Source of the DNA: Nesterenkonia cremea
GTDB lineage: Bacteria > Actinomycetota > Actinomycetes > Actinomycetales > Micrococcaceae
Assembly (NCBI RefSeq): GCF_014642675.1
Contig: NZ_BMIS01000006.1
Coordinates: 62,001 to 126,000 of the forward strand
Direction: 5' to 3'
Length of the DNA stretch: 64,000 nucleotides
Positions within the stretch are counted from its first letter, which is position 1. Each line of letters starts with the position of its first letter. Below are positions 9,095 to 17,115 of this stretch, piece by piece. Under the pieces are notes generated by a model that did no database searches, was not told the origin of the DNA, and saw only the letters and a program-made list of their open reading frames with translations. A program made the position numbers and the translations under genes.

Positions 9095-9636
9095 GGGCGA
9101 CCCTCTCTGCGGTAGGTCTCGAAGCGATAGCGCGTACCGTTCTCAGCGGTCTTCCACCCCTGTTCAGGGACCTTCACGACGCCGGCCCAGCCCTCACCCA
9201 GCTGGGGCGCGTAGGTGTCGCCCGCGGTCTGCAGGTCGATCCGGGTGATGGAGGCCAGATCCGCCAGATCCTTCTCCATGGCCTCGGCGTAGATGCGTCC
9301 GCCGCCCATGATCCACGTCATATGGGCCTTGGGCGCCTTCTGCCCGGCCAGATCGACCGCCTCCTTGAGCGAGGAGGCGGTGAGTGCACCCTCGGAGCGC
9401 AGCGAGGCGGCGCGGCCGGCGTCGGAGCTGATGACCACATTGGTGCGTTTGGGCAGCGGCCGGAACTGCTCCGGCAGCGACTCCCAGGTCTTCCGCCCCA
9501 TGATCACCGGACAGTCGGCGGTCATCTTCTTGAAGTAGGCGAGGTCCTCGGGCAGGTGCCAGGGCATGCCGCCCTCATGGCCGATGACGCCCTCGGCGGC
9601 CTCGGCCCAGATCATTCCGACCAGCTGCGTCTTCAC
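9091..9636 (-). CDS. dfrA: dihydrofolate reductase
   Basis: Reduces dihydrofolate to tetrahydrofolate with NADPH, refilling the folate pool used by thymidylate synthase just upstream. The 181 residues carry the conserved block GVIGHEGGMPWHLPEDLAYF with Trp26 and the catalytic Asp31, and the NADPH motif MGRKTWESLP at 47-56. The start is GTG, with GAAGGAG ahead of it. The order thyA - dfrA - small membrane protein on one strand, with a 34-base gap after thyA, suggests a folate/dTMP unit. Confidence 0.95.
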   Translation of the reverse strand: MKTQLVGMIWAEAAEGVIGHEGGMPWHLPEDLAYFKKMTADCPVIMGRKTWESLPEQFRPLPKRTNVVISSDAGRAASLRSEGALTASSLKEAVDLAGQKAPKAHMTWIMGGGRIYAEAMEKDLADLASITRIDLQTAGDTYAPQLGEGWAGVVKVPEQGWKTAENGTRYRFETYRREGRP

Positions 9637-9670
9637 AGTGCTCCTTCCCTCGGTGCGGACCTCAGGCGCC

Positions 9671-10486
9671 TCAGACGGCTACGGGGGCCTTGATGGCGGG
9701 GTGGTGCTGGTAGTCGAGGACCTCGAAGTCCTCCAGCTCGTAGTCGAAGATCGTCTCCGGGGTGCGGGCCAGCTTCAGCTGCGGGGCGGGGTAGGCCTCG
9801 CGGGAGAGCTGCTCCTGGACCTGCTCCACGTGGTTGTCGTAGATGTGGCAGTCGCCGCCGGTCCAGACGAACTCACCGGGCTCCAGGCCCACCTGCTGGG
9901 CCACCATGAGGGTCAGCAGCGAGTAGCTGGCGATGTTGAAGGGCACGCCCAGGAGCATGTCTGCACTGCGCTGGTAGAGCTGGCAGGACAGCTTGCCGTC
10001 GGCCACGTAGAACTGGAAGAGGATGTGGCAGGGCGGCAGGGCCATCTCCTCGAGCTGGCCCGGGTTCCATGCGGAGACCACATGGCGGCGGGAGTCGGGG
10101 CTGGACTTCAGCTGCTCGATGACCTGGCTGATCTGGTCCAGGGAGCCGCCGTCGGGAGTGGGCCAGCTGCGCCACTGCACGCCGTAGATGGGGCCGAGCT
10201 CGCCGTCCTGGTCCGCCCATTCGTTCCAGATGCGCACACCGCGCTCCTGCAGCCAGGTGGCGTTGGAATCGCCGCGCAGGAACCAGAGCAGCTCCAGGGC
10301 CACAGACTTGAAGTGGACCCGCTTGGTGGTGATCAGCGGGAAGGACTCGGCCAGGTCGAACCGGATCTGGCGGCCGAAGACGCTGCGCGTCCCGGTGCCG
10401 GTGCGGTCCGACTTATGGGTGCCGTTGGCCATCACATCGGCCAGCAGGTCCTCATAGGGCGTGGGGATTGCATCAGCTGAGCTCAC
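9671..10486 (-). CDS. thyA: thymidylate synthase
   Basis: Methylates dUMP to dTMP using methylene-tetrahydrofolate, producing the dihydrofolate that the neighbouring DfrA recycles. All landmarks of a ThyA-type enzyme are visible in 271 residues: [12 protein letters not shown] near the N-terminus, the nucleophile Cys153 in [12 protein letters not shown], and [18 protein letters not shown]. The start is GTG. A TAGACT box at 10493-10498 lies only 6 bases before it, which suggests a leaderless mRNA. Confidence 0.97.
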   Translation of the reverse strand: MSSADAIPTPYEDLLADVMANGTHKSDRTGTGTRSVFGRQIRFDLAESFPLITTKRVHFKSVALELLWFLRGDSNATWLQERGVRIWNEWADQDGELGPIYGVQWRSWPTPDGGSLDQISQVIEQLKSSPDSRRHVVSAWNPGQLEEMALPPCHILFQFYVADGKLSCQLYQRSADMLLGVPFNIASYSLLTLMVAQQVGLEPGEFVWTGGDCHIYDNHVEQVQEQLSREAYPAPQLKLARTPETIFDYELEDFEVLDYQHHPAIKAPVAV

Positions 10487-10492
10487 GCAGCC

Positions 10493-10498
10493 AGTCTA
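10493..10498 (-). promoter_or_regulatory. -10 box for leaderless thyA
   Basis: TAGACT on the minus strand, 6 bases upstream of the thyA GTG, so that transcription would begin at or next to the start codon. No good -35 was found and no ribosome site is visible. Confidence 0.45.
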
Positions 10499-10562
10499 CC
10501 GCCCGGGGCCTGGACGCGGATCGACGCAGATCGTGTACCGGAATGTGGCGAATACGGGGATC

Positions 10563-10592
10563 GCGTACCTCAATCTCGACAATGAGGTACGC
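10563..10592 (-). terminator. 10-bp perfect hairpin between the Nudix gene and thyA
   Basis: GCGTACCTCA at 10563-10572 and TGAGGTACGC at 10583-10592 pair perfectly around a 10-base loop. It lies 50 bases after the stop of the Nudix gene on the minus strand and before the thyA promoter, a position that suits a terminator. An imperfect GTACC/GCGTAC repetition precedes it. Confidence 0.5.
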
Positions 10593-10641
10593 AATTCGGC
10601 AGGTGGGGCGGCCCCAGGGCCGGAGGCCGGAGCCAGCCCGC

Positions 10642-11679
10642 TCAGTCGTCGAAGGGGTCGTAGACCTCCACGGAGACGACCTCTCCGCTGCGGTCGGTGG
10701 CCTGCTGGGCGACGATCACCGCGCCCGGGGCCAGATAGGGGTCCTCTGCGGGCAGGGCCTCGCGGATGAACTCATCCTTGATCCAGCCGCGCAGCTCCTC
10801 CAGCACCAGCGGCAGCACCGGCCGGTGGGTGCACAGGCAGCTGGGTTGCAGCAGCTCCAGGGACTTATGCGTCCGGTTCTGCGGCTTCTTCGGATTCTCC
10901 TGGGCCCGCTTCTCGGTCAGCGACTTCCGGTACTTGATCTTGTGCCGGTGCTGCTTCACATAGGGCGCCACCGTCTCCACACAGCGCTTCCACGGACTGG
11001 ACTCCAGGTGGCGGGGTCGCCAGGCGGCCAGCAGCCGCTCCACCGCCTTGGCCTGCCGCTTGCCGGTGGCGGCCAGCGGCCGCTCTCCCTCGGCACGGGA
11101 CCAGGAGGAGCGGGGCTTGGCCTTGGCATGGCGCAGCACCACGAACGGTGTGGTGCGCAGCCGCTGCTCATCGTGCAGACGCTCCAGGGCATCCAGCGGG
11201 ACGATGTCGCCACTCTGGGTCAGCATCTCTCGGGCGGCGTCGATGGTCACCCAGCGGACTTCGTCGGTCTCCTCGGCGTCGGGGCGCGGAGTGCCCTCTT
11301 TGACCTCGGCGGCCCAGTACCAGACCGCTTTGCTGCGCCGCTTCTCCGCCCGAGGGTTGCCCTGGGCGTCGTCGCTGCGCGCCTTGACCACGTCATAGCG
11401 GGTGATCGGCAGCGGGATGCCCAGCCGAACCTTCAGCCCGATCTCCTCGGACACCTCGCGCACGGCACATTCGGGCAGGGTCTCGTCATCGTCCAGCTTC
11501 CCCTTGGGGAAGGACCAGTCGTCATAGCGCGGACGGTGGATCAGCAGGACTTCGAGCTCGCCGCGATGAAGCCGCCAGCAGAGAGCCCCGGCGGCCAGGA
11601 TCTGCGCATCGGTGCCGTCATCGGCGGAATCAGCGGTTCGGCGGCGGGGGCCCTGATGCAGAAGTGCTCCGGTGCTCAC
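10642..11679 (-). CDS. Nudix hydrolase fused to histidine phosphatase (MutT1-like)
   Basis: 345 residues in two domains. The N-terminal Nudix domain has the complete box GKLDDDETLPECAVREVSEE (60-79) continuing IGL. The C-terminal histidine-phosphatase domain begins with VVLRHAKAKPRSSW, where Arg183-His184 form the RH motif. Mycobacterial MutT1 has this architecture and hydrolyses 8-oxo-(d)GTP and diadenosine polyphosphates; the same sanitising role is inferred here. The start is GTG, with TATCTT 6 bases upstream (11686-11691) as a likely leaderless -10 box. Confidence 0.88.
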   Translation of the reverse strand: MSTGALLHQGPRRRTADSADDGTDAQILAAGALCWRLHRGELEVLLIHRPRYDDWSFPKGKLDDDETLPECAVREVSEEIGLKVRLGIPLPITRYDVVKARSDDAQGNPRAEKRRSKAVWYWAAEVKEGTPRPDAEETDEVRWVTIDAAREMLTQSGDIVPLDALERLHDEQRLRTTPFVVLRHAKAKPRSSWSRAEGERPLAATGKRQAKAVERLLAAWRPRHLESSPWKRCVETVAPYVKQHRHKIKYRKSLTEKRAQENPKKPQNRTHKSLELLQPSCLCTHRPVLPLVLEELRGWIKDEFIREALPAEDPYLAPGAVIVAQQATDRSGEVVSVEVYDPFDD

Positions 11680-11751
11680 ACCTGAAAGATACCAGCCCGG
11701 TGCACTCCGGGCGTCACGCAGAGACCTACGCAGAGGCTCATAGCAGCAGGC

Positions 11752-12834
11752 CTACTGATAGGAGGGCGCGAACTGGGTGTCCACGTCCCAGCGGGTGAAG
11801 CCCAGCGTCCGGTAGAGCCCCACCGCAGGCTCATTGTCCGCATCTACGTAGAGCATGATGGCGCTGAGCCCCTCGCGGTGCAGATGCTCGATGCCGGCCA
11901 GGGTGAGTGAGCGCCCCAGGCCGCGTCCCTGCGCCTCAGGCGCGACGCCGACCACATAGACCTCACCGACGGTCTCGTGCTCCTCGGCCCCCTCCTCGGG
12001 GTGGTGGACCTTGGTCCAGTGGAAGCCCAGCAGCGTCTCCTCGCCGTCGGCACCTTTCTCCCAGGCCAGCAGGAAGCCGGCCGGATCGAACCAGTCCTCG
12101 GCCATGCGCGCCTGCAGATCTTCCAGCGTCAGCCGACCCTGCTCGGGGTGATCGGCGAAGGCTGCGGCATTGGTGCGCAGCCAGGCCTGCTCGTCCTGAC
12201 CGGGGCGGAAGGGGCGGATCTCCATGCCCTCGGGGAGCTGTGCGCTGGGCAGGTCCTCGGAGGACATCTGGTCCACTGCGGAGAGCCGCATCCGCCAGAG
12301 TTCGCGGACCGGGGTCCAGCTGAACCGCGAGGCCAGCCGCTGCGCCGCAGCATGCTCACCGTGGGCCCACGCGCGCTGCAGCCGTCCGGTGGTGGGGGAG
12401 AGGGTGCCCTGGGAGAGCGCGGCGGCCAGCATTCCGCCGATGCCCTGATTGCGGCAGTCGGGGCGGACCACCATCTCGAGCACATCCGGGCTCTCCTGGC
12501 CGTCCTGGGGATCACTCATGACCACGACGCCGGCCCCGGCCAGCAGTCCGCGGTAGGCGTCGTCGGTGCGGACCTCGGTCTCAGCGGCGGTGTCTGCGCC
12601 CGCCCAGGCGTAGGCGATGGTCAGCGGAGCCTCGCCGACGTCGCTCTCCAGGGCCTTGGTCAGCTCGATGAGCGTCTGTTCGGAGAAAGGAGGGTTGCCG
12701 TCGGCGTCCTCGGCCGCCCGGGCCAGCTCGTTCAGCGCCTCCACGCGCTCGCGGCTGGGTGCCTCGCGCAGCGTCTCCACGGTGATGTCCTGGGGCTGGG
12801 CCCTCTCGGCCTGACTCTGAGCCTCGGTGCTCAT
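11752..12834 (-). CDS. mshD: mycothiol synthase
   Basis: Acetylates Cys-GlcN-Ins with acetyl-CoA, the last step of mycothiol synthesis, a thiol found only in actinobacteria. It has two tandem GNAT domains. The first carries the acetyl-CoA loop RNQGIGGMLAAAL, the second QGRGLGRSLTLAGIEHLH, and the protein ends RTLGFTRWDVDTQFA. The ATG at 12834, with GGGAG ahead, is preferred over an upstream in-frame codon. At 360 residues it is longer than the usual 300-315. Adjacency to a GlnR-type gene matches mycobacterial Rv0818-Rv0819. Confidence 0.93.
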   Translation of the reverse strand: MSTEAQSQAERAQPQDITVETLREAPSRERVEALNELARAAEDADGNPPFSEQTLIELTKALESDVGEAPLTIAYAWAGADTAAETEVRTDDAYRGLLAGAGVVVMSDPQDGQESPDVLEMVVRPDCRNQGIGGMLAAALSQGTLSPTTGRLQRAWAHGEHAAAQRLASRFSWTPVRELWRMRLSAVDQMSSEDLPSAQLPEGMEIRPFRPGQDEQAWLRTNAAAFADHPEQGRLTLEDLQARMAEDWFDPAGFLLAWEKGADGEETLLGFHWTKVHHPEEGAEEHETVGEVYVVGVAPEAQGRGLGRSLTLAGIEHLHREGLSAIMLYVDADNEPAVGLYRTLGFTRWDVDTQFAPSYQ

Positions 12835-12858
12835 GGATCTCACACTCCCTGCGCCGCT

Positions 12859-12877
12859 GCCCCTCCGGGCGAGGGGC
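12859..12877 (-). terminator. 7-bp hairpin between glnR-type gene and mshD
   Basis: GCCCCTC (12859-12865) and GAGGGGC (12871-12877) flank a 5-base loop in the 57-base gap. It is downstream of the regulator gene and upstream of mshD, so it may reduce read-through or be part of the mshD leader. Confidence 0.35.
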
Positions 12878-12891
12878 ACTGTGTCATGGAC

Positions 12892-13608
12892 TTACACAGT
12901 ATCTGAGGAGAGGCTGTCTGCGGCAGGGATATCTTCGCCCTCGCCGTTGTCATCGCTTCCGGAGACCACCAGGCGGTAGCCCACGTTGCGGACGGTGCCG
13001 ATCAGCGTCTCGTGCTCGGAGCCGAGCTTGGCGCGCAGGCGTCGGATGTGGACGTCCACGGTGCGGGTGCCGCCGAAGTAGTCGTAGCCCCAGACGTCGT
13101 GGAGCAGGCGGTCACGGGTGAAGACCTGGCCCGGGTGCAGGGCCAGATGCTTCAGCAGCTCGAACTCCTTATAGGTGAGGTTGAGCAGCCGGCCGTTGAT
13201 CGTGGCCATGTAGGTGGTCTCATCGATGCTGATGGCGCCGGCGCGGATCTCGCCGCTGGGCGCCTCATCCTCCACCTCGACGGCGGCCAGGCGGATGCGT
13301 GCGTCGATCTCTCCGGGGCTGGAGTCGGTGAGCAGGAAGTCATCGGTGTGCCAGGACTCGTTGAGCGTGGGCAGGCCGGTCTCGGAGACGATCACCATCA
13401 CTGGGGAGAGCATCGAGGACTTGACCAGCTGGCACAGCGATCGTGCGTGGGCCAGGTTCTTCCTTGCGTCGATCAACGTGATGTCTACGTTCGGCGCGCG
13501 GACGATGCTCGAAGCCTCAGAAGGGAAGGAGCGAACCCGGTGATTGAGCAGCTCCAAGGAGGGCAGAGCGTCGTCGGGGGCGTCAGAGAGCAGCAACACC
13601 TGTGCCAT
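12892..13608 (-). CDS. glnR: GlnR-type winged-helix response regulator
   Basis: 238-residue OmpR/PhoP-fold regulator. The receiver half has Asp47 in DITLIDARKNLAHARSLCQL, the signature of actinobacterial GlnR, where the acidic pocket is atypical and phosphorylation doubtful. The DNA-binding half (about 120-215) has LTYKEFELLKHLALHPGQVF and WGYDYFGGTRTVDVHIRRLR. GlnR controls nitrogen assimilation genes in streptomycetes and mycobacteria. No sensor kinase lies beside it. The ATG at 13608 follows GGGAGGACGACGG; a longer frame from 13704 is unlikely to be translated. Confidence 0.9.
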   Translation of the reverse strand: MAQVLLLSDAPDDALPSLELLNHRVRSFPSEASSIVRAPNVDITLIDARKNLAHARSLCQLVKSSMLSPVMVIVSETGLPTLNESWHTDDFLLTDSSPGEIDARIRLAAVEVEDEAPSGEIRAGAISIDETTYMATINGRLLNLTYKEFELLKHLALHPGQVFTRDRLLHDVWGYDYFGGTRTVDVHIRRLRAKLGSEHETLIGTVRNVGYRLVVSGSDDNGEGEDIPAADSLSSDTV

Positions 13609-13767
13609 CCGTCGTCCTCCCTCTCGACTGCTTGTCACCAGTGTGGCGGCTGAGCCCCTCCCCATGGTGGCCATAGGTCCGTGAGTTGCCTCACAGCGGG
13701 GCATCGAGCCCGGTTCATCTGGACGTCATGCACCGTTGATGCCGGGTCCGAGTAAACCAGTCCCGTT

Positions 13768-13783
13768 GTTACAGCGCCGTTAC
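13768..13783. promoter_or_regulatory. possible GlnR-type box (two GTTAC, 11 bp apart)
   Basis: GTTAC at 13768 and again at 13779, separated by 6 bases, in the divergent region upstream of the GlnR-type gene. GlnR sites are described as GTnAC-n6-GaAAC, so this is a partial match and a candidate autoregulatory or divergent operator. Confidence 0.3.
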
Positions 13784-13962
13784 AGGTCTCCAACGCGCCG
13801 ATGCGCGCCGCGGGACTGGTCAAGGAGTATAGCCGAGGTGATGTCGCCTCCGTCGCCCTCTGTCCCACAGGACTCATGAGCCCTGATCCGGGCGGCGGAA
13901 GTCCCATCCCCGGCATGAGCGCTGAGCGAGCCGTTCAGCCCCCTCTGGCAGGATGGTCTCCT

Positions 13963-14808
13963 GTGAAGTATCTACCAGTGGCCGCTTCCGCTCTGATCTC
14001 CGCGGCGGCGCTCGCGCTGACCTCCTGGCTGGGCACCGCCGCACTCACCGTGGTGGTGTGCCTGATCTGTGCCGTCGTCGCACTGGGCTGGCCTCAGCTG
14101 ATGGGGGTCACCGCCCGAGGCTCCCTGTCCGCGGTGATCGCCGCCGCCGGCATCGTCGCCGCCGTCGGCGCGTCCATCGCCGCGGCGGTGGACACCCTCT
14201 TCTTCTGGTCCTCAGTCTCCCTGGCCTTCGGCATCATCGCCGTCTTCCTGATCCAGGTGCTGCGCGGCACCGGCCGGCCGCACCGGCTGGAGTCCACGCT
14301 GGGCGCCTGCGCCGGCGTCGTCGTCACCACCACCGCTGCGGGCTGGGTGGCCGGCCTGCGCTACCCGGCCAGCCTGGCCGAGGGCGGCGAGCAGTCCGAT
14401 GTCATGGGCTTCCTGAGCGTGCGCGGCCTGATGCCCTACGAGGACTGGGGCATGCTGGGCGTGACCGGCCCCGGCGGCGAGCTGAGCGTGGTGGGACTGG
14501 CCGCGGCCACGCTGTTCATCGGCTCGCTCATCGCCTGCCTTCCCTGGCGCGACGCGCTGAGCCTGCCGCTGGTGGTGCTGGGCAGTGCGGCCGCCGCCGT
14601 CGGGCTGGCTGTGTTCTGGGGTGAGCTGACGCTGCTCTTCGCCGGGATCATCGGGCTCAGTGCCGGTGCGCTGCTGGCCTGCTTCCGCCGCTTCCTGATC
14701 CAACAGGGGGCGCCGTCGGGCCTGCTCTCCGGGACGGCCGTGGGTGCGGCGCCCATCGCCGCAACAGGTGTTCTCATCTACTTCACGGAACGCGTCCTGC
14801 TGGTGTGA
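13963..14808 (+). CDS. multi-pass membrane protein, unknown function
   Basis: 281 residues with about eight hydrophobic segments, no recognised motif and a short C-terminal periplasmic or membrane end (YFTERVLLV). The frame is open from 13801, but the part before 13963 is proline/glycine-rich and atypical. GTG at 13963, after AGGATGG, puts the first membrane helix directly after VKYLPV. ATGs at 13876 and 13915 are alternatives. It diverges from the GlnR-type gene. I cannot name the family. Confidence 0.7.
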   Translation: MKYLPVAASALISAAALALTSWLGTAALTVVVCLICAVVALGWPQLMGVTARGSLSAVIAAAGIVAAVGASIAAAVDTLFFWSSVSLAFGIIAVFLIQVLRGTGRPHRLESTLGACAGVVVTTTAAGWVAGLRYPASLAEGGEQSDVMGFLSVRGLMPYEDWGMLGVTGPGGELSVVGLAAATLFIGSLIACLPWRDALSLPLVVLGSAAAAVGLAVFWGELTLLFAGIIGLSAGALLACFRRFLIQQGAPSGLLSGTAVGAAPIAATGVLIYFTERVLLV

Positions 14809-14813
14809 CCAGC

Positions 14814-14819
14814 TACACT
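14814..14819 (+). promoter_or_regulatory. -10 box for the leaderless 44-residue gene
   Basis: TACACT, with exactly 7 bases between it and the ATG at 14827, the geometry of leaderless actinobacterial transcripts. It begins just after the stop codon of the upstream membrane protein gene. Confidence 0.5.
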
Positions 14820-14826
14820 GCTGACT

Positions 14827-14961
14827 ATGAACTTCGCACTGCAGAACGTCTCGCTTCTGGCCATGGAGATCTTCTTCATCGGGCTGATCGTGCTGTGCGC
14901 ACTGATCGTCGCCGGTATCTCCTGGGTCGTCGTCTCCCGCCTGTACAAGGGACAGCGCTGA
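14827..14961 (+). CDS. 44-residue single-helix membrane peptide
   Basis: Reads MNFALQNVSLLAMEIFFIGL, continues through one long hydrophobic helix (about 10-37) and ends SRLYKGQR. The hydrophobic helix with a positive end is a proper membrane-anchor design rather than random sequence. There is no ribosome site, but a TACACT box lies 7 bases before the ATG. It ends 6 bases before the nitrobindin-like gene. Function unknown. Confidence 0.65.
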   Translation: MNFALQNVSLLAMEIFFIGLIVLCALIVAGISWVVVSRLYKGQR

Positions 14962-14967
14962 CCTTCT

Positions 14968-15564
14968 ATGGCACCTATGGAGCTGCCCACTGACCTGACT
15001 CCTGAGCTCGCACCGCTGTACTGGCTGCTGGGCGAGTGGGAAGGCCAGGGACGGCTGGGCGAAGGTGAGGAGTCCGACCCCACCTTCACCCAGAAGGTCA
15101 CCTTCCGTGACTCGGGGCTGGAATTCGTCGAGTACCGCGCCGAATCCTGGCTGACCGATCACGACGGCACCCGGTTGCGCCCGCTGAGCGTGGAGACCGG
15201 CTTCTGGTCCCTGGACCGCCAGCGCACCGACGCCGACGTCGGGCCCGGTCTGGACCCCGCCGATGTGGTCCCCGCCTTCAAGAGTGCCTCCGAGGTGGAG
15301 GAGCTGGCCAATGAGGACGGCTCCTACCCGATCACGGCGACGATCTCGCATCCGGGCAGCATCACCGAGCTCTACTACGGGCGCATCAAGGGCCCGCAGC
15401 TGCAGATCGCCACCGACGCTGTGATGCGCGGTGAGCAGGCGGCGGAATACCCGGGCGCCACGCGCATGTTCGGACTGGTGAACAACCAGCTGTTCTGGCG
15501 TTGGGATGTGCAGGAGGGTGTGGGCATGACCGCCCACGCCTCCGCCATCCTCGACCGCGTCTGA
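14968..15564 (+). CDS. nitrobindin-like heme-binding beta-barrel (FABP family)
   Basis: 198-residue protein of the DUF1794/FABP-like family. The signature GEWEGQG (22-28), the equivalent of GxWxGxG, opens the barrel. The C-terminal TAHASAILDRV holds His190, which by comparison with nitrobindins should ligate heme iron. Nitrobindins bind ferric heme in a ten-strand barrel and isomerise or scavenge peroxynitrite. It lies in the + strand run before ygfZ. Confidence 0.87.
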   Translation: MAPMELPTDLTPELAPLYWLLGEWEGQGRLGEGEESDPTFTQKVTFRDSGLEFVEYRAESWLTDHDGTRLRPLSVETGFWSLDRQRTDADVGPGLDPADVVPAFKSASEVEELANEDGSYPITATISHPGSITELYYGRIKGPQLQIATDAVMRGEQAAEYPGATRMFGLVNNQLFWRWDVQEGVGMTAHASAILDRV

Positions 15565-15602
15565 GCAACGCCTGGTCTCCCAGACCTCCAAGGAGCCGTC
15601 CT

Positions 15603-16856
15603 GTGACCGAGTATTCCTCCCCTCTTCTGCAGCGTCCCGGTGCTGTGGCAGACTCCGGCGACGACGCCGGCCTGGCCGCCCACTACGGGGACCCCACCAA
15701 GGAGCAGCGGACTCTGGACCGGGGTCGCGCAGCGGTGGATCTCTCCAACCGCTCCGTGGTGACGGTGACCGGTCCGGACCGGCTGAGCTGGCTGACCACC
15801 CTGTCCTCGCAGAAGGTGGACGGACTGAAGCCGGGGGAGTCCTCCGAGCTGCTGCTGCTGGACATCTCCGGGCGCATCGAGCACGACGCGGTGATCACCG
15901 ATGACGGCGAGACCGCTTGGCTGATCACTGAGAACACCCACGGCGGCGTCCTGGCCGAATGGCTGGACGCGATGAAGTTCATGCTGCGGGTGGAGATCAC
16001 CGATCGCACGGACGACTACGCCGTGCTGGGCTCGGTGCAGCCGCTTCCTGAGGAACTTCCCGACGCCGTCTCCGCGGCCGCCCGCTGGGAGGACCCGTGG
16101 CCCCAGCTGGGGCCGGGTGCCGCCAGCTATGCCGCTGTGGAGGAGACGGGTCATCCCGGGGCCGACTGGTCCTGGCATCTGACGGTGATCCCGCGGGAGA
16201 GCCTGGCCGCCGTGGTCGAGGGCCTGGAGGCCCAGGACTGGACGCTGGCCGGGACCTTCGCAGCCGAGGCCCTGCGCGTGGCCGCCTGGCGTCCGCGCCT
16301 TGCCCGTGAGGTCGATGAGAAGGCCATCCCGCATGAGCTGGACCTGATCCGCACCGCCGTCCACCTCTCCAAGGGCTGCTATAAGGGCCAGGAGACTGTG
16401 GCTCGGGTGCACAATCTGGGGCATCCGCCGCGCCGCCTGGTCTTCCTGCACCTGGACGGCTCCGAGCACACGCTGCCCGCCGTGGGCGCCGAGGTGCTGG
16501 CCCCCAAGGAGCCCACCGCCGACGCCGAGGCTCTGGCAGCTGAGCGCGCCGTGGGCGTGGTGACCTCTGCGGTCCGGCACCACGAGATGGGTCCGATCGC
16601 TCTGGCCCTGGTCAAGCGCCGTGTGGACCCGGAAGCGGGGCTGGTGGTCCGCGACGCCGTCGCGAGCGCCGCCGAGCCGCAGGAGGGCGCTGAGGAGGCC
16701 AGTGCTGAGGGTCTCGCGGAGGAGGCGCCCGCACCCACCTTCTACGCCGCGGCTCAGGAGCTGATCGTCCGTCCCGACGCCGGCAAGACTGTCGGCCGTC
16801 CGCAGGGCGATTTCGTCCGCGCGCCCCGCCGCCCTTCAGGCACCGGAACCCGCTGA
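15603..16856 (+). CDS. ygfZ: folate-binding YgfZ/GcvT-like protein
   Basis: 417 residues related to the aminomethyltransferase GcvT. YgfZ proteins bind tetrahydrofolate and help assemble or repair Fe-S enzymes. The family motif KGCYKGQETVAR, with its essential Cys, is near residue 257. Close to the C-terminus is an acidic, alanine-rich stretch (QEGAEEASAEGLAEE) of about 25 residues. The GTG at 15603 is chosen because AAGGAG lies 8 bases before it; the open frame continues upstream without a likely start. Confidence 0.9.
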   Translation: MTEYSSPLLQRPGAVADSGDDAGLAAHYGDPTKEQRTLDRGRAAVDLSNRSVVTVTGPDRLSWLTTLSSQKVDGLKPGESSELLLLDISGRIEHDAVITDDGETAWLITENTHGGVLAEWLDAMKFMLRVEITDRTDDYAVLGSVQPLPEELPDAVSAAARWEDPWPQLGPGAASYAAVEETGHPGADWSWHLTVIPRESLAAVVEGLEAQDWTLAGTFAAEALRVAAWRPRLAREVDEKAIPHELDLIRTAVHLSKGCYKGQETVARVHNLGHPPRRLVFLHLDGSEHTLPAVGAEVLAPKEPTADAEALAAERAVGVVTSAVRHHEMGPIALALVKRRVDPEAGLVVRDAVASAAEPQEGAEEASAEGLAEEAPAPTFYAAAQELIVRPDAGKTVGRPQGDFVRAPRRPSGTGTR

Positions 16857-16868
16857 GTCTCTCCCACT

Positions 16869-16933
16869 GTGTGATCAGATAAGGCCGTCATATCGCCAGA
16901 TTCGGCGGTCATTACGCGCGTATCTGATCACAC
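16869..16933 (+). terminator. 13-bp perfect inverted repeat after ygfZ
   Basis: GTGTGATCAGATA (16869-16881) pairs perfectly with TATCTGATCACAC (16921-16933) across a 39-base spacer that contains a smaller CGCC/GGCG stem. It starts 13 bases after the ygfZ stop, so termination is likely. The arms are AT-richer than the other hairpins of the window and contain the palindrome TGATCA, so a protein-binding site is an alternative. Confidence 0.5.
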
Positions 16934-17004
16934 CTCGTTGCCCCGACTGCCAGTCACGCCGCCCCGCACTATTCATCCGACAGAGGGCGGGCCCAGATAC
17001 GACG

Positions 17005-17043
17005 ACGCCGGCGACCTCACAGAGAAGGAGAGGTCGCCGGCGT
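17005..17043 (-). terminator. pfkA terminator, 14-bp perfect stem
   Basis: ACGCCGGCGACCTC (17005-17018) and GAGGTCGCCGGCGT (17030-17043) pair perfectly with an 11-base loop, 70 bases after the pfkA stop on the minus strand. Confidence 0.75.
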
Positions 17044-17115
17044 GGGGAACTCCGGTGCACAGCGAAGAGGTCGAGGCACCACAAGGGTTCCCCGGCCTCT
17101 CTCAGTTCGGGCAGA

